In this document: positions 1 through 6,452 of the stretch, piece by piece
Position numbering within the stretch: position 1 is the first letter of the stretch
How the letters are laid out: the number at the start of each line of letters is the position of its first letter
Assembly: GCA_029865195.1 (NCBI GenBank)
Contig: JAOUHH010000152.1
Coordinates: 1 to 6,891 of the forward strand
Direction of reading: 5' to 3'
DNA length: 6,891 bases
Source of the DNA: Desulfobulbaceae bacterium
Lineage (GTDB): Bacteria > Desulfobacterota > Desulfobulbia > Desulfobulbales > UBA5123
Translations under genes and position numbers: made by a program
Notes under the pieces: model-generated
Databases searched by the model: none
The model's input: only the letters and a program-made list of their open reading frames with translations
What the model was told of the DNA's origin: nothing

Positions 1-1
1 G

Positions 2-1972
2 GCCTCGGCAGTGGCCGGCTTCATCCGCACCTTCGGTTCCGACGAACCCATGGGCTGCTACGACGACCTTGAGCACGCTGACGCCTTTGTTCTCTGGGGT
101 TCCAACATGGCGGAGATGCATCCCGTCCTCTGGTCGCGGCTCACCGACCGGCGTCTTACCGCAAAGCATGTCAAGGTTGCAGTGCTTTCAACCTTTGAAA
201 ACCGCAATTTTGAATTGGCCGATCTGGGCATGATCATGAAGCCGCAGTCGGATCTGGCCATTCTCAACTATATCGCCAACTACATAATTCAGAGCGGCAA
301 GGTCAACGAAGCGTTCGTTCGCGATCATGTCAATTTCAAATTGGGCGCCACCGACATCGGTTACGGCCTGCGGCCCGATGACCCTCGCGAGAAAAATGCC
401 AAAAACGCTGATAAGGCGGGCGATGCCACCCCCATTACCTTTGCCGAGTACAAGGCCTTTGTCGCCGAGTACACCGTGGACAAGGCGCATCAGATTTCCG
501 GGGTGCCCAAGGAGCAGCTTGAGGCCCTGGCCAAGATCTACGCCGACCCGAAAATCAAGGTTGTTTCCTACTGGACCATGGGTTTCAACCAGCACACCCG
601 CGGCACCTGGGTTAATAATCTTGTTTACAATATCCACCTGCTGACCGGGAAGATCTCAGAGCCGGGCAACGGGCCTTTCTCACTTACCGGTCAACCTTCC
701 GCCTGCGGTACCGCCCGCGAGGTCGGCACCTTTGCGCACCGGCTGCCCGCCGATCTGGTGGTCAATAATCCGGATCACCGTGCGTTCACGGAGAAGATCT
801 GGAAGCTGCCGGAAGGTGCCCTGCCCGGCAAGCCAGGATTCCATGCGGTCCTGATGCAGCGCAAGCTGCGGGACAAGGTGATGAATTGTTACTGGCAGCT
901 CTGCAACAATAACATGCAGGCCGGCCCCAACATCAATGTGGAGATGTACCCGGGCTGGCGTGATCCCGAGAATTTTATCGTTGTTTCCGACCCCTATCCG
1001 ACCGTCTCGGCCATGGCCGCCGATCTGATTCTGCCCACCGCCATGTGGGTAGAGAAAGAGGGCGCCTACGGCAATGCCGAGCGGCGGACCCAGTTCTGGC
1101 GGCAGCAGGTCAAGGCGCCGGGTAAATCCCGTTCCGATCTCTGGCAGATTGTCGAATTCTCCAAGCGCTTCAAGGTGGATGAGGTTTGGCCTGCCGAGCT
1201 TATCGCCAAAAAGCCGGAATACGCGGGAAAAACCCTGTATGAGGTTCTCTTCGTCAACGGCCAGGTCAACAAGTTCCCCAAGCAGCCGGTGAAGGATCTG
1301 GCCGGCAAGGTCTACCAGAACGACGAAATGGAGCATTTTGGGTTCTATATCCAGAAGGGTATCTACGAGGAATATCGCCTCTTTGGCCTGCAGGGACCCA
1401 AGAAGGGGCATGAGTTGGGAGAGTTCGATCACTACCACAAGTCGCGCGGTTTGCGCTGGCCGGTCATTGGCGGCAAGGAAACCCTCTGGCGCTATCGTGA
1501 AGGGTATGATCCGCACGTTGCCAAGGGGGCCGGGGTGCAGTTTTACGGGCAGAAGGATGGCCGGGCCAACATTTTTGCCCTGCCCTATGAGCCTCCTGCC
1601 GAGATGCCGGACAAAGAGTACGATCTTTGGCTCTGTACCGGTCGGGTGCTTGAACACTGGCATTCCGGCTCCATGACCCAGCGGGTGCCAGAGCTCTACC
1701 GGGCCGTCCCCAGTGCCGTGGTCTTCATGCATCCCAAGGATGCCGAAAAGAGAGGCTTGCAGCGCGGCATGGCCGCCAAGCTCATTACCCGCCGCGGCGA
1801 GGTCACCGCCACCGTTGAAACCAGGGGCCGGAACAAGATGCCTGAAGGGACGATCTTCATTCCCTTCTTCGATGTCCGGCGACTGGTCAACAAGCTGGTG
1901 CTGGATGCCACCTGCCCGATTTCTAAGGAAACGGATTTCAAGAAATGCGCCGTCAAGGTGGTCAAGGCGTAG
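2..1972 (+). CDS. napA: Periplasmic nitrate reductase catalytic subunit NapA (5' end missing)
   Basis: NapA reduces nitrate to nitrite in the periplasm using a bis-MGD molybdenum centre and one [4Fe-4S] cluster. The window holds 656 C-terminal residues of a protein usually about 830 long; the Tat signal, the 4Fe-4S cysteines and the Mo-ligand Cys lie upstream. The first visible residues, ASAVAGF, follow the conserved Cys-Met of the family, so the ligand codon ends two bases before the window. NapA hallmarks, numbered from the first visible residue, are WGSNMAEMHP (32-41), GFNQHTRGT (194-202) and GQPSACGTAREVG (230-242). Further on come NNNMQAG, MWVEKEGAYGNAERRTQFW, TGRVLEHWHSGSMT and the C-terminal LDATCPIS with DFKKCAVKVVKA. 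These also distinguish it from formate dehydrogenase and cytoplasmic Nas, and I recall close collinear agreement with E. coli NapA. The frame is open throughout and ends at TAG. It is the first visible gene of a napAGHB run; the operon promoter is outside the window. Confidence 0.98.
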   Translation, partial: ASAVAGFIRTFGSDEPMGCYDDLEHADAFVLWGSNMAEMHPVLWSRLTDRRLTAKHVKVAVLSTFENRNFELADLGMIMKPQSDLAILNYIANYIIQSGKVNEAFVRDHVNFKLGATDIGYGLRPDDPREKNAKNADKAGDATPITFAEYKAFVAEYTVDKAHQISGVPKEQLEALAKIYADPKIKVVSYWTMGFNQHTRGTWVNNLVYNIHLLTGKISEPGNGPFSLTGQPSACGTAREVGTFAHRLPADLVVNNPDHRAFTEKIWKLPEGALPGKPGFHAVLMQRKLRDKVMNCYWQLCNNNMQAGPNINVEMYPGWRDPENFIVVSDPYPTVSAMAADLILPTAMWVEKEGAYGNAERRTQFWRQQVKAPGKSRSDLWQIVEFSKRFKVDEVWPAELIAKKPEYAGKTLYEVLFVNGQVNKFPKQPVKDLAGKVYQNDEMEHFGFYIQKGIYEEYRLFGLQGPKKGHELGEFDHYHKSRGLRWPVIGGKETLWRYREGYDPHVAKGAGVQFYGQKDGRANIFALPYEPPAEMPDKEYDLWLCTGRVLEHWHSGSMTQRVPELYRAVPSAVVFMHPKDAEKRGLQRGMAAKLITRRGEVTATVETRGRNKMPEGTIFIPFFDVRRLVNKLVLDATCPISKETDFKKCAVKVVKA

Positions 1973-2026
1973 GCTGGTGAACAAACAACCGTGTTACGGG
2001 CAACTGGTATGAACGAACAATGCAAT

Positions 2027-2031
2027 AAGGA
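2027..2031 (+). promoter_or_regulatory. Ribosome binding site of napG (AAGGA)
   Basis: AAGGA lies four bases before the ATG at 2036 and is the only Shine-Dalgarno-like run near the possible napG starts. The alternative ATG at 2009 is preceded by GGGCAACTGGT, with no good match. This favours 2036, although the spacing is slightly short. Confidence 0.55.
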
Positions 2032-2035
2032 CAAG

Positions 2036-2797
2036 ATGGGCACCACCCGCAGGCGGTTTTTGCTCGATTCCGCCAAGACCGCCTGCGGGGTGGCATTGTT
2101 CGGGCTGGGTGTTGGCATGTATGGTTTTCGCCAGGCCACTGCCTCGGTGATATATGCCATCCGCCCGCCGGGCGCTCTGGATGGGGTGAAATTTCTTGCC
2201 GCTTGTCTCCGGTGCGGCCAGTGCGTTCGGGCCTGTCCGTATAAGGCACTGCGACTGGCCACGCCGGCTGAGGAGGCGGTAACCGGCACCCCGTACTTTA
2301 TCGCCCGGCAGATACCGTGTGAGTTGTGTGAAAACCGGCCCTGCGTCAAGGCTTGCCCGTCAGGGGCCCTGGATCCGCAACTCACTGATATCTACAAGGC
2401 CCGTATGGGTTTGGCGGTGTTGATCGATCAGGAAACCTGCTTGAATTACCAGGGATTGCGTTGTGATGTCTGTTATCGCAACTGTCCCCTGTTGGATAAG
2501 GCCATCACCCTGGATGCGCAGCATAACCGGCGGAGCGGCAAGCACACCATGTTTCTGCCCAAGGTTCATTCTGCGCATTGTACCGGGTGCGGCAAATGTG
2601 AAAAAGCCTGTGTGCTGGAAAAATCGGCCATCAGGGTAGTGCCGATAGAGCTGGCCAAGGGCGAGTTGGGCCATCATTACCGGCTGGGTTGGGAAGAGAA
2701 GAGTAAGGCGGGCGCAAGCCTCATCCCAGAGCAGATGGATCTTCCTGATCGACTGCCGGAGTTTGAGTCGCCGGGCGTGAAGGAGTTGTTGCCATGA
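2036..2797 (+). CDS. napG: Ferredoxin-type protein NapG, Tat-exported quinol dehydrogenase subunit
   Basis: NapG is the periplasmic iron-sulfur partner of membrane-bound NapH; together they take electrons from quinol and pass them towards the nitrate reductase. The 253-residue protein opens with a twin-arginine signal (TRRRFLL, residues 4-10) followed by a hydrophobic stretch at about 16-30. Four [4Fe-4S] motifs are complete: C57-C60-C63-C67, C95-C98-C103-C107, C135-C143-C146-C150 (the long-spaced CX7CX2CX3C motif) and C182-C185-C188-C192. The NapG-specific KGELGHHYRLGW lies near 208-219. The start is placed at the ATG with AAGGA upstream; an in-frame ATG at 2009 would add nine residues without harming the Tat signal. 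A 63-base gap without an evident terminator separates it from napA, and its stop overlaps the napH start (ATGA), indicating translational coupling. The C-terminal tail after about 222 (PEQMDLPDRLPEF) seems longer than I recall for E. coli NapG. Confidence 0.96.
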   Translation: MGTTRRRFLLDSAKTACGVALFGLGVGMYGFRQATASVIYAIRPPGALDGVKFLAACLRCGQCVRACPYKALRLATPAEEAVTGTPYFIARQIPCELCENRPCVKACPSGALDPQLTDIYKARMGLAVLIDQETCLNYQGLRCDVCYRNCPLLDKAITLDAQHNRRSGKHTMFLPKVHSAHCTGCGKCEKACVLEKSAIRVVPIELAKGELGHHYRLGWEEKSKAGASLIPEQMDLPDRLPEFESPGVKELLP

Positions 2798-3669
2798 GCC
2801 GTGAGAGCAGACCGGTTGGCGCGGTTGCCGCCAAGGGCTGGTTCGCGTCGCATCAGTGGTTGTTGTTGCGGCGGCTGACGCAGCTTTCCGTGTTGGCCTG
2901 TTTTCTGGTCGGCCCGATGTTCGGGGTTTGGATAATCCGAGGTGACATGGCGGCCAGTCGACTGCTCGATACCGTACCACTTACGGACCCGTTCATACTG
3001 CTGCAGAGTATGATGGCGGGCCAGACTCCTGCCGCCAATGCCTTGACCGGTGGCCTGATTGTTGCCGTTTTTTATCTGTTGGTGGGCGGCCGTGCTTATT
3101 GCGCTTGGGTTTGTCCGGTGAATATGGTGACGGATCTGGCTGCCTGGTTACGGCGGCGATTTGCAATAAAAGAGGGCGGTCAATATGACACGTCCGGGCG
3201 GTATTGGCTGCTGGCGATGATGTTGCTGTTGGCGTTGTTCTTTTCCATGGTGGTTTGGGAGTTGGTCAACCCGGTCACCATGTTGAGTCGCGGACTGCTG
3301 TTCGGGATGGGAATCGGCTGGGTCGTGATCGTTGCCGTATTCCTTTTTGATCTCATTGTGGCCAAGCATGGTTGGTGTGGCCATATCTGTCCGGTGGGGG
3401 CGTTTTACAGCTTGCTGGCCCTGGTAAGTCCGGTCCGGGTGCGGGCTGCGGGGCGGCGAAATTGCACAAACTGTCTGGAGTGTTTTGCGGTCTGTCCCGA
3501 GCCGCAGGTGATTGCCCCAGCATTGCGGGGGGAGGCCGCAGGGCGGGGGGTGGTTATTCTCTCGCCGAATTGCACCAACTGTGGCAGATGCATAGATGTC
3601 TGTGCCGAGAGGGTCTTCGCGTTCGGTACCCGATTTAAAAATCGACAACCTTTAACGGTGCGCGATTAA
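2794..3669 (+). CDS. napH: Quinol dehydrogenase membrane component NapH
   Basis: NapH is the integral membrane half of the NapGH module and is thought to oxidise quinol and hand electrons to NapG. The 291 residues match the usual size of about 287. Hydrophobic segments consistent with four membrane helices lie near 26-48, 84-103, 137-157 and 172-191. Two CX3CP motifs diagnostic of the NapH/NosR group follow helices: C103-C107-P (CAWVCP) and C195-C199-P (CGHICP). The cytoplasmic tail carries two ferredoxin-type [4Fe-4S] motifs, C224-C227-C230-C234-P and C260-C263-C266-C270. DTVPLTDP (59-66) is also typical of NapH. The start overlaps the napG stop by four bases. No napC tetrahaem quinol dehydrogenase is visible next to it, so NapGH may be the main electron entry route, as described for Wolinella-type systems; napC could still lie outside the window. 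Confidence 0.97.
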   Translation: MSRESRPVGAVAAKGWFASHQWLLLRRLTQLSVLACFLVGPMFGVWIIRGDMAASRLLDTVPLTDPFILLQSMMAGQTPAANALTGGLIVAVFYLLVGGRAYCAWVCPVNMVTDLAAWLRRRFAIKEGGQYDTSGRYWLLAMMLLLALFFSMVVWELVNPVTMLSRGLLFGMGIGWVVIVAVFLFDLIVAKHGWCGHICPVGAFYSLLALVSPVRVRAAGRRNCTNCLECFAVCPEPQVIAPALRGEAAGRGVVILSPNCTNCGRCIDVCAERVFAFGTRFKNRQPLTVRD

Positions 3670-3691
3670 ATCCGCAAGAGGAGTTGACAAA

Positions 3692-4141
3692 ATGAAAAAA
3701 AATATCTGTGTAGGACTTGCTTTGGTTGTTGGTTGTATTGTTATTGTACCTCAAGGCGTTTTGGCAGATGAGGTGAAAGGTCTGCGCGGTGCCATCGGCG
3801 TTGAGACCCCGCAGTTGCCACCCAAGCTCGATAAGCAGATTCCAGATCAAAAATCGATCAAGCGTGATTTTGCGCAGCAGCCACCGTTGATCCCGCATAA
3901 GATCGATGACTACAGTATGACCCGTTCTTCCAATGACTGTATGGGCTGTCATGGCGGGGAGAATTACAAGGCGGCGGGCGCCACCAAAGTCAGCGCCACC
4001 CATTATGTTGATCGTGACGGCCGTGAGTTGGCCGAACTGTCACCGCGGCAATATTTTTGCACCCAGTGTCATGTCGTGCAGATGGATGCCAAACCGTTGG
4101 TTGAGAACACCTTTAAGTCGGCACCGGCTCGGCGGAAATAA
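3692..4141 (+). CDS. napB: Dihaem cytochrome c NapB, electron-transfer subunit of nitrate reductase
   Basis: NapB is the periplasmic dihaem c-type cytochrome that passes electrons to NapA. The 149-residue precursor has a Sec signal peptide (MKKN, then a hydrophobic core to about residue 20) with a likely cut after VLA25. Two haem-binding motifs are present: C83-MG-C86-H87 and C123-TQ-C126-H127. H69 in PPLIPHKID and H104 in SATHY sit where NapB proteins supply the distal axial histidines, so both haems should be bis-His. The C-terminal ENTFKSAP also matches the family. The start is well supported by AGAGGAG at 3677-3683, eight bases upstream. The gene begins 22 bases after the napH stop and clearly belongs to the operon. 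Residues 12-15 (VVGC) resemble a lipobox, but the later VLA site and the family's soluble nature favour signal peptidase I. No intrinsic terminator follows directly. Confidence 0.97.
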   Translation: MKKNICVGLALVVGCIVIVPQGVLADEVKGLRGAIGVETPQLPPKLDKQIPDQKSIKRDFAQQPPLIPHKIDDYSMTRSSNDCMGCHGGENYKAAGATKVSATHYVDRDGRELAELSPRQYFCTQCHVVQMDAKPLVENTFKSAPARRK

Positions 4142-4192
4142 GGTTACAGCGCTTGCTGGAGGCGAGTGTTCGGAGGTGTGGCAGCGCTCCAC

Positions 4193-4222
4193 TTGACGAA
4201 GTATCTGGCGCCGAAGTTTTAT
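4193..4222 (+). promoter_or_regulatory. Candidate sigma-70-type promoter for the MOSC gene leader
   Basis: TTGACG at 4193-4198 is followed, after 18 bases, by TTTTAT at 4217-4222. The -35 matches five of six consensus bases and the -10 four of six. If used, transcription would start near 4229 and give a leader of about 220 bases before the MOSC ATG. It is a weak by-eye call; read-through from the nap operon is an alternative. Confidence 0.25.
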
Positions 4223-4276
4223 GTTGCGCGATATTCTCCCCCATACTTTTGCGGCAACGTGAATGGAGGTGACAGG

Positions 4277-4384
4277 TTGAATATCGATTCGTCAGCTTCA
4301 GCCCACTTCGTTCGAGTTTTTTGGTGCCGTCTGTTCGGGCATCGTGTAGAAGTGCGAATCGATGATGTTTCGGTTACACGTTGA
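4277..4384 (+). CDS. Possible short leader ORF (35 aa) upstream of the MOSC gene
   Basis: A consensus GGAGGT at 4265-4270 lies six bases before a TTG at 4277, which opens a 35-codon frame ending in TGA at 4382-4384. The predicted peptide begins NIDSSASAHF (after the initiator) and ends DDVSVTR; it has a basic aromatic middle section (FVRVFWCRLFGHR) and no motif I recognise. Its coding stretch covers the whole inverted repeat at 4283-4363, so ribosome movement on it would open that fold. It could be a regulatory leader peptide, a small orphan protein, or chance. The TTG start and lack of recognised homology keep confidence low; the strong Shine-Dalgarno match is the main support. Confidence 0.22.
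   Translation: MNIDSSASAHFVRVFWCRLFGHRVEVRIDDVSVTR
4283..4363 (+). other. Long inverted repeat / foldable leader element upstream of the MOSC gene
   Basis: ATCGATTCG at 4283-4291 is exactly complementary to CGAATCGAT at 4355-4363. Next to the right arm, GAAGTG (4349-4354) pairs with CACTTC (4304-4309), leaving a 12-base bulge on the left side only. Inside, GGTGCC (4323-4328) can pair with GGCATC (4338-4343; one G-U) across a nine-base loop. This gives 21 base pairs in one nested fold, with a run of six T at 4317-4322 in an interior loop. It lies in the leader of a molybdenum-linked gene, so a cis-regulatory RNA is conceivable, but I could not match it to the Moco riboswitch or any other class from memory. 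Confidence 0.35.
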
Positions 4385-4452
4385 AGGGCGTGCTTGAGGT
4401 TCCGCATCTGAAGAGGAGCGGGCCGCGGCGAAACTCGACTGGGAGCAAGAAA

Positions 4453-4890
4453 ATGGCTATCGTTGAAGCGATTTGTACCAGCAGTAAGAAAGGGATTGTT
4501 AAACGGTCGGTGGAGCAGGCCATCTTCGCGACAGATTTCGGGATTGTCGATGATGCCCATGCCGGTAAATGGCATCGGCAGGTGTCGCTGCTGGCCGGCG
4601 AGAGCATCGATATGGTCAAGCAGAAATTGCCAACCTTGAAAGACGGCGCTTTCGCTGAAAACATCATTACCCGGGGCCTCGATCTGAGCAAGATTTCGGT
4701 TGGCGACAGCCTCAGGATCGGTTCGGAGATAGTTCTTGAAATCACCCAGATCGGTAAGAAATGTCATAACGACGGATGCGCGATCAAGAAGGCTACCGGC
4801 GATTGCATCATGCCCCGGGAAGGACTGTTCGCCAAGGTGATAAAAGGCGGAGCCGCCAAGGCTGGCGATCCCATCAGTTTAATGCAATAG
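4453..4890 (+). CDS. Stand-alone MOSC-domain protein
   Basis: MOSC domains (named after Mo-cofactor sulfurase C-terminal) are found in molybdenum-cofactor sulfurases, mARC/YcbX-type enzymes and small single-domain proteins thought to handle sulfur or cofactor transfer. This 145-residue protein is essentially one such domain. Visible family features are GIVDDAHAGKWHRQVSLL (30-47, with D34, H36 and Q43), DGAFAEN (64-70), VGDSLRIG (83-90), the Cys-rich KKCHNDGCAI (102-111), and the signature GDCIMPREGLFAKVIKGG (116-133) with C118. C109 is a plausible counterpart of the conserved MOSC cysteine. The start is the ATG preceded by GGGAG at 4441-4445 (seven-base spacing); an upstream in-frame TTG at 4381 would add 24 residues that do not look like MOSC. 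It follows napB on the same strand after 311 bases and ends before a strong terminator. The context suggests molybdenum-cofactor metabolism supporting NapA, but the precise reaction cannot be inferred. Confidence 0.92.
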   Translation: MAIVEAICTSSKKGIVKRSVEQAIFATDFGIVDDAHAGKWHRQVSLLAGESIDMVKQKLPTLKDGAFAENIITRGLDLSKISVGDSLRIGSEIVLEITQIGKKCHNDGCAIKKATGDCIMPREGLFAKVIKGGAAKAGDPISLMQ

Positions 4891-4892
4891 CC

Positions 4893-4954
4893 GTTTCGGC
4901 GTTATTGGGCGAATCAGATGATTCGCATCGGCGATTGCGAGGGTAAGCCGAAAC
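4893..4954 (+). other. Multi-stem foldable element between the MOSC stop and its terminator
   Basis: GTTTCGGC (4893-4900) is exactly complementary to GCCGAAAC (4947-4954), closing a domain of 62 bases. Inside, GCGAATC (4909-4915) pairs with GATTCGC (4920-4926) across an AGAT loop, and a weak third stem TCG/CGA (4928-4930/4938-4940) is possible. The result resembles a three-way junction starting two bases after the MOSC stop and followed 21 bases later by the intrinsic terminator. It may be a 3'-UTR-derived small RNA, an mRNA-stabilising structure or a dispersed palindromic repeat. I recognise no known RNA family in it. Confidence 0.4.
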
Positions 4955-4975
4955 TAACTCACATTTGTTGGCATT

Positions 4976-5011
4976 GCGAAGGGGGGCCTTGTGGTTCCCC
5001 TTCGCTTTTTT
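4976..5011 (+). terminator. Rho-independent terminator of the nap/MOSC transcription unit
   Basis: A perfect nine-base-pair stem, GCGAAGGGG (4976-4984) with CCCCTTCGC (4997-5005), closes a 12-base loop that can add G-U pairs, and is followed directly by six T (5006-5011). The T run overlaps the stop codon of the convergent HD-GYP gene. Read on the minus strand the stem is not followed by a T tract, so it should act mainly on plus-strand transcripts. Confidence 0.9.
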
Positions 5012-6452
5012 AGTTGGGGGTAATCGTGTCCCGTAAATAAGCGGGGGTGATTTTGTACGCTTCCCGCGGCGACATTGGCGGTCTTCTCCGGTCTATTTGA
5101 AAATCACGGTTGTCTGATTTCGGGTCGAGGATCAGTGGATCCGGCTTGTAGAGTAGGGGGGACCCCGATGAATCTGTTATCGGGAGTACGGTGGGACCTG
5201 AACTGTCGAGGACATAGACGATCTGTCCGGTGACCAGTGCAACAATACTGCCCGGTGGGTATATGCCGATGGAATTGACGAAGGCATGCAGTACATATTG
5301 GAGGATACGATCATGCTTGGCATACTTGTGAAAGATGTCTGAGACAACCCCCACAGGGTTGTGCGCCTCCTTGTAGCAACGTTTGGAGGTCATTGCGTCA
5401 TAAATGTCCGCCAACTTGCATATCTTTACATACGGTGGAATCTGTAACGGCTCACGGTCATTCGGGTAACATCTTGTTTCCGCATCATACAGTTTGGAAT
5501 GATGATATTTCGTGATATTTTTGATGAATGGATTGGAAATATTGTTTTTGTCGAGCAGTGCGCCACCTTTTTCGGCACTGTGTTTTTGTACCTCGGTGAA
5601 TTCCTCTTTGCTCAGTTTTCCGTTTTTATTGATAATGTCTTTGTTCACCAAGACCTTGCCAAGGTCATGCATGAATAGACCGATTGAAATATTGTATAAT
5701 TCGTCGTCGTAATAGCAAGTGTATTGTTGTCTTGTGTCGACGTTGGCGTCGTTTAGGTCTGACATTGGAGTGCTGTTAAGGCTGGCATTGATTGTTGATG
5801 AAAAATGGTTGTTGAATTTTTTAGCCACTGCCGTGCCGATGGCGCACACGTTAATCGAGTGGTTGTAGAGATAATCATCGTAGCTGAATATTTCTTTCGT
5901 TAAATATGAAAAAGCGCTGCTTTGTTCACTTACAAAAAGAAATAAATCCTCCACGGTTTCTTGAACCGTTACGTAATCGATTTCGCCGCCGCTATCCTGC
6001 AGGGTTTTAATGACATTCTTGATGTTTATTTTTGCATCCTGGTATTTTTTTTCCGCCTGTGTTTTTAAGGTGTTAATTTCCATGATGCGCAATTCTATTT
6101 CGGAATATTTTTTACGGGCAGATTTTGTTTTGTGCATTATTTGTGGATTGTTATCGTCACTTGGTGCTGAAAGGTTTTCTTGCGATGTTTTCGGTGTACT
6201 CAACCGTATTTCTTCGCCTTTTTTATTCCAGATTCCCCCATCGTTGCCATAGTGGATGGGAACCTGTTCTATCCCTTTCTTTTTCAGGTTGAGCAGGATA
6301 TGCGGGCGATCCACCAGGAAATCTTTTTCGAGCAGAAGCAGATTTGATTTCGTGTAAATATCTATTCCGGTCTTGACGGTATGGCCGCCCTCGACAAGGC
6401 CGATAAGTTCATCTATGGAGATTTGAGGGATGGGTTTGGAGTCTGTTTGCAT
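5010..6452 (-). CDS. HD-GYP-type c-di-GMP phosphodiesterase-like protein, degenerate GYP motif
   Basis: HD-GYP proteins hydrolyse cyclic-di-GMP with a metal-binding HD domain. This 480-residue protein has an N-terminal segment typical of the group (about 17-68: GTDIY-like GIDIYTKSNLLLLEKDF, then LKKKGIEQVPI), a charged linker, a probable coiled coil (about 112-152), and the HD domain (about 190-400). Metal-binding residues appear intact: H198 (NHSINV), H262-D263 with K266 (MHDLGK), H291, H317-H318 and D349 (KLADIYDAMTSKRCY). The substrate loop is altered: the usual HHE..DG.GYP reads HHSKLYDAETRCYP, losing the Glu and the Gly of GYP. About 32 extra polar residues (roughly 216-250) lie between H198 and the HD pair. 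The C-terminal GIYPPGSIVAL (396-406) is canonical. The start is the ATG with GAGGA at 6461-6457; an upstream in-frame ATG at 6512 would add 20 residues and lacks comparable support. The middle of the gene is clearly more A+T-rich than nap. Activity on c-di-GMP is uncertain. Confidence 0.88.
   Translation of the reverse strand: MQTDSKPIPQISIDELIGLVEGGHTVKTGIDIYTKSNLLLLEKDFLVDRPHILLNLKKKGIEQVPIHYGNDGGIWNKKGEEIRLSTPKTSQENLSAPSDDNNPQIMHKTKSARKKYSEIELRIMEINTLKTQAEKKYQDAKINIKNVIKTLQDSGGEIDYVTVQETVEDLFLFVSEQSSAFSYLTKEIFSYDDYLYNHSINVCAIGTAVAKKFNNHFSSTINASLNSTPMSDLNDANVDTRQQYTCYYDDELYNISIGLFMHDLGKVLVNKDIINKNGKLSKEEFTEVQKHSAEKGGALLDKNNISNPFIKNITKYHHSKLYDAETRCYPNDREPLQIPPYVKICKLADIYDAMTSKRCYKEAHNPVGVVSDIFHKYAKHDRILQYVLHAFVNSIGIYPPGSIVALVTGQIVYVLDSSGPTVLPITDSSGSPLLYKPDPLILDPKSDNRDFQIDRRRPPMSPREAYKITPAYLRDTITPN

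Noticed and set aside
680..1984. A 434-codon open frame on the minus strand opposite napA, with another of 149 codons at 188-637
   Set aside because: It lies wholly antisense to a strongly conserved napA, has no recognisable domain, and is explained by the G+C-rich third positions of napA removing stop codons from that frame.
2360..2980. Minus-strand open frame of 206 codons across the napG-napH junction
   Set aside because: It is antisense to two well-conserved genes, with low-complexity composition and no motif.
3631..3644. Palindrome CGATTTAAAAATCG near the end of napH, considered as a terminator or operator
   Set aside because: The stem is short and A+T-rich, is inside the coding sequence and has no following T tract; napB is clearly part of the same operon.
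3148..3648. Minus-strand open frame of 166 codons opposite napH
   Set aside because: Its composition (Pro, His, Gln and Arg-rich) is typical of an antisense shadow and it has no recognisable family.
3684..3689. TTGACA just before napB, resembling a -35 box
   Set aside because: It sits between the Shine-Dalgarno and the napB ATG, so a transcript from it would start inside the coding region; no suitable -10 with an alternative start was evident.
4148..4188. Two copies of the palindromic AGCGCT after napB, considered as a terminator stem
   Set aside because: Only six pairs with a loop of about 29 bases and no T run follow, so it does not qualify as an intrinsic terminator.
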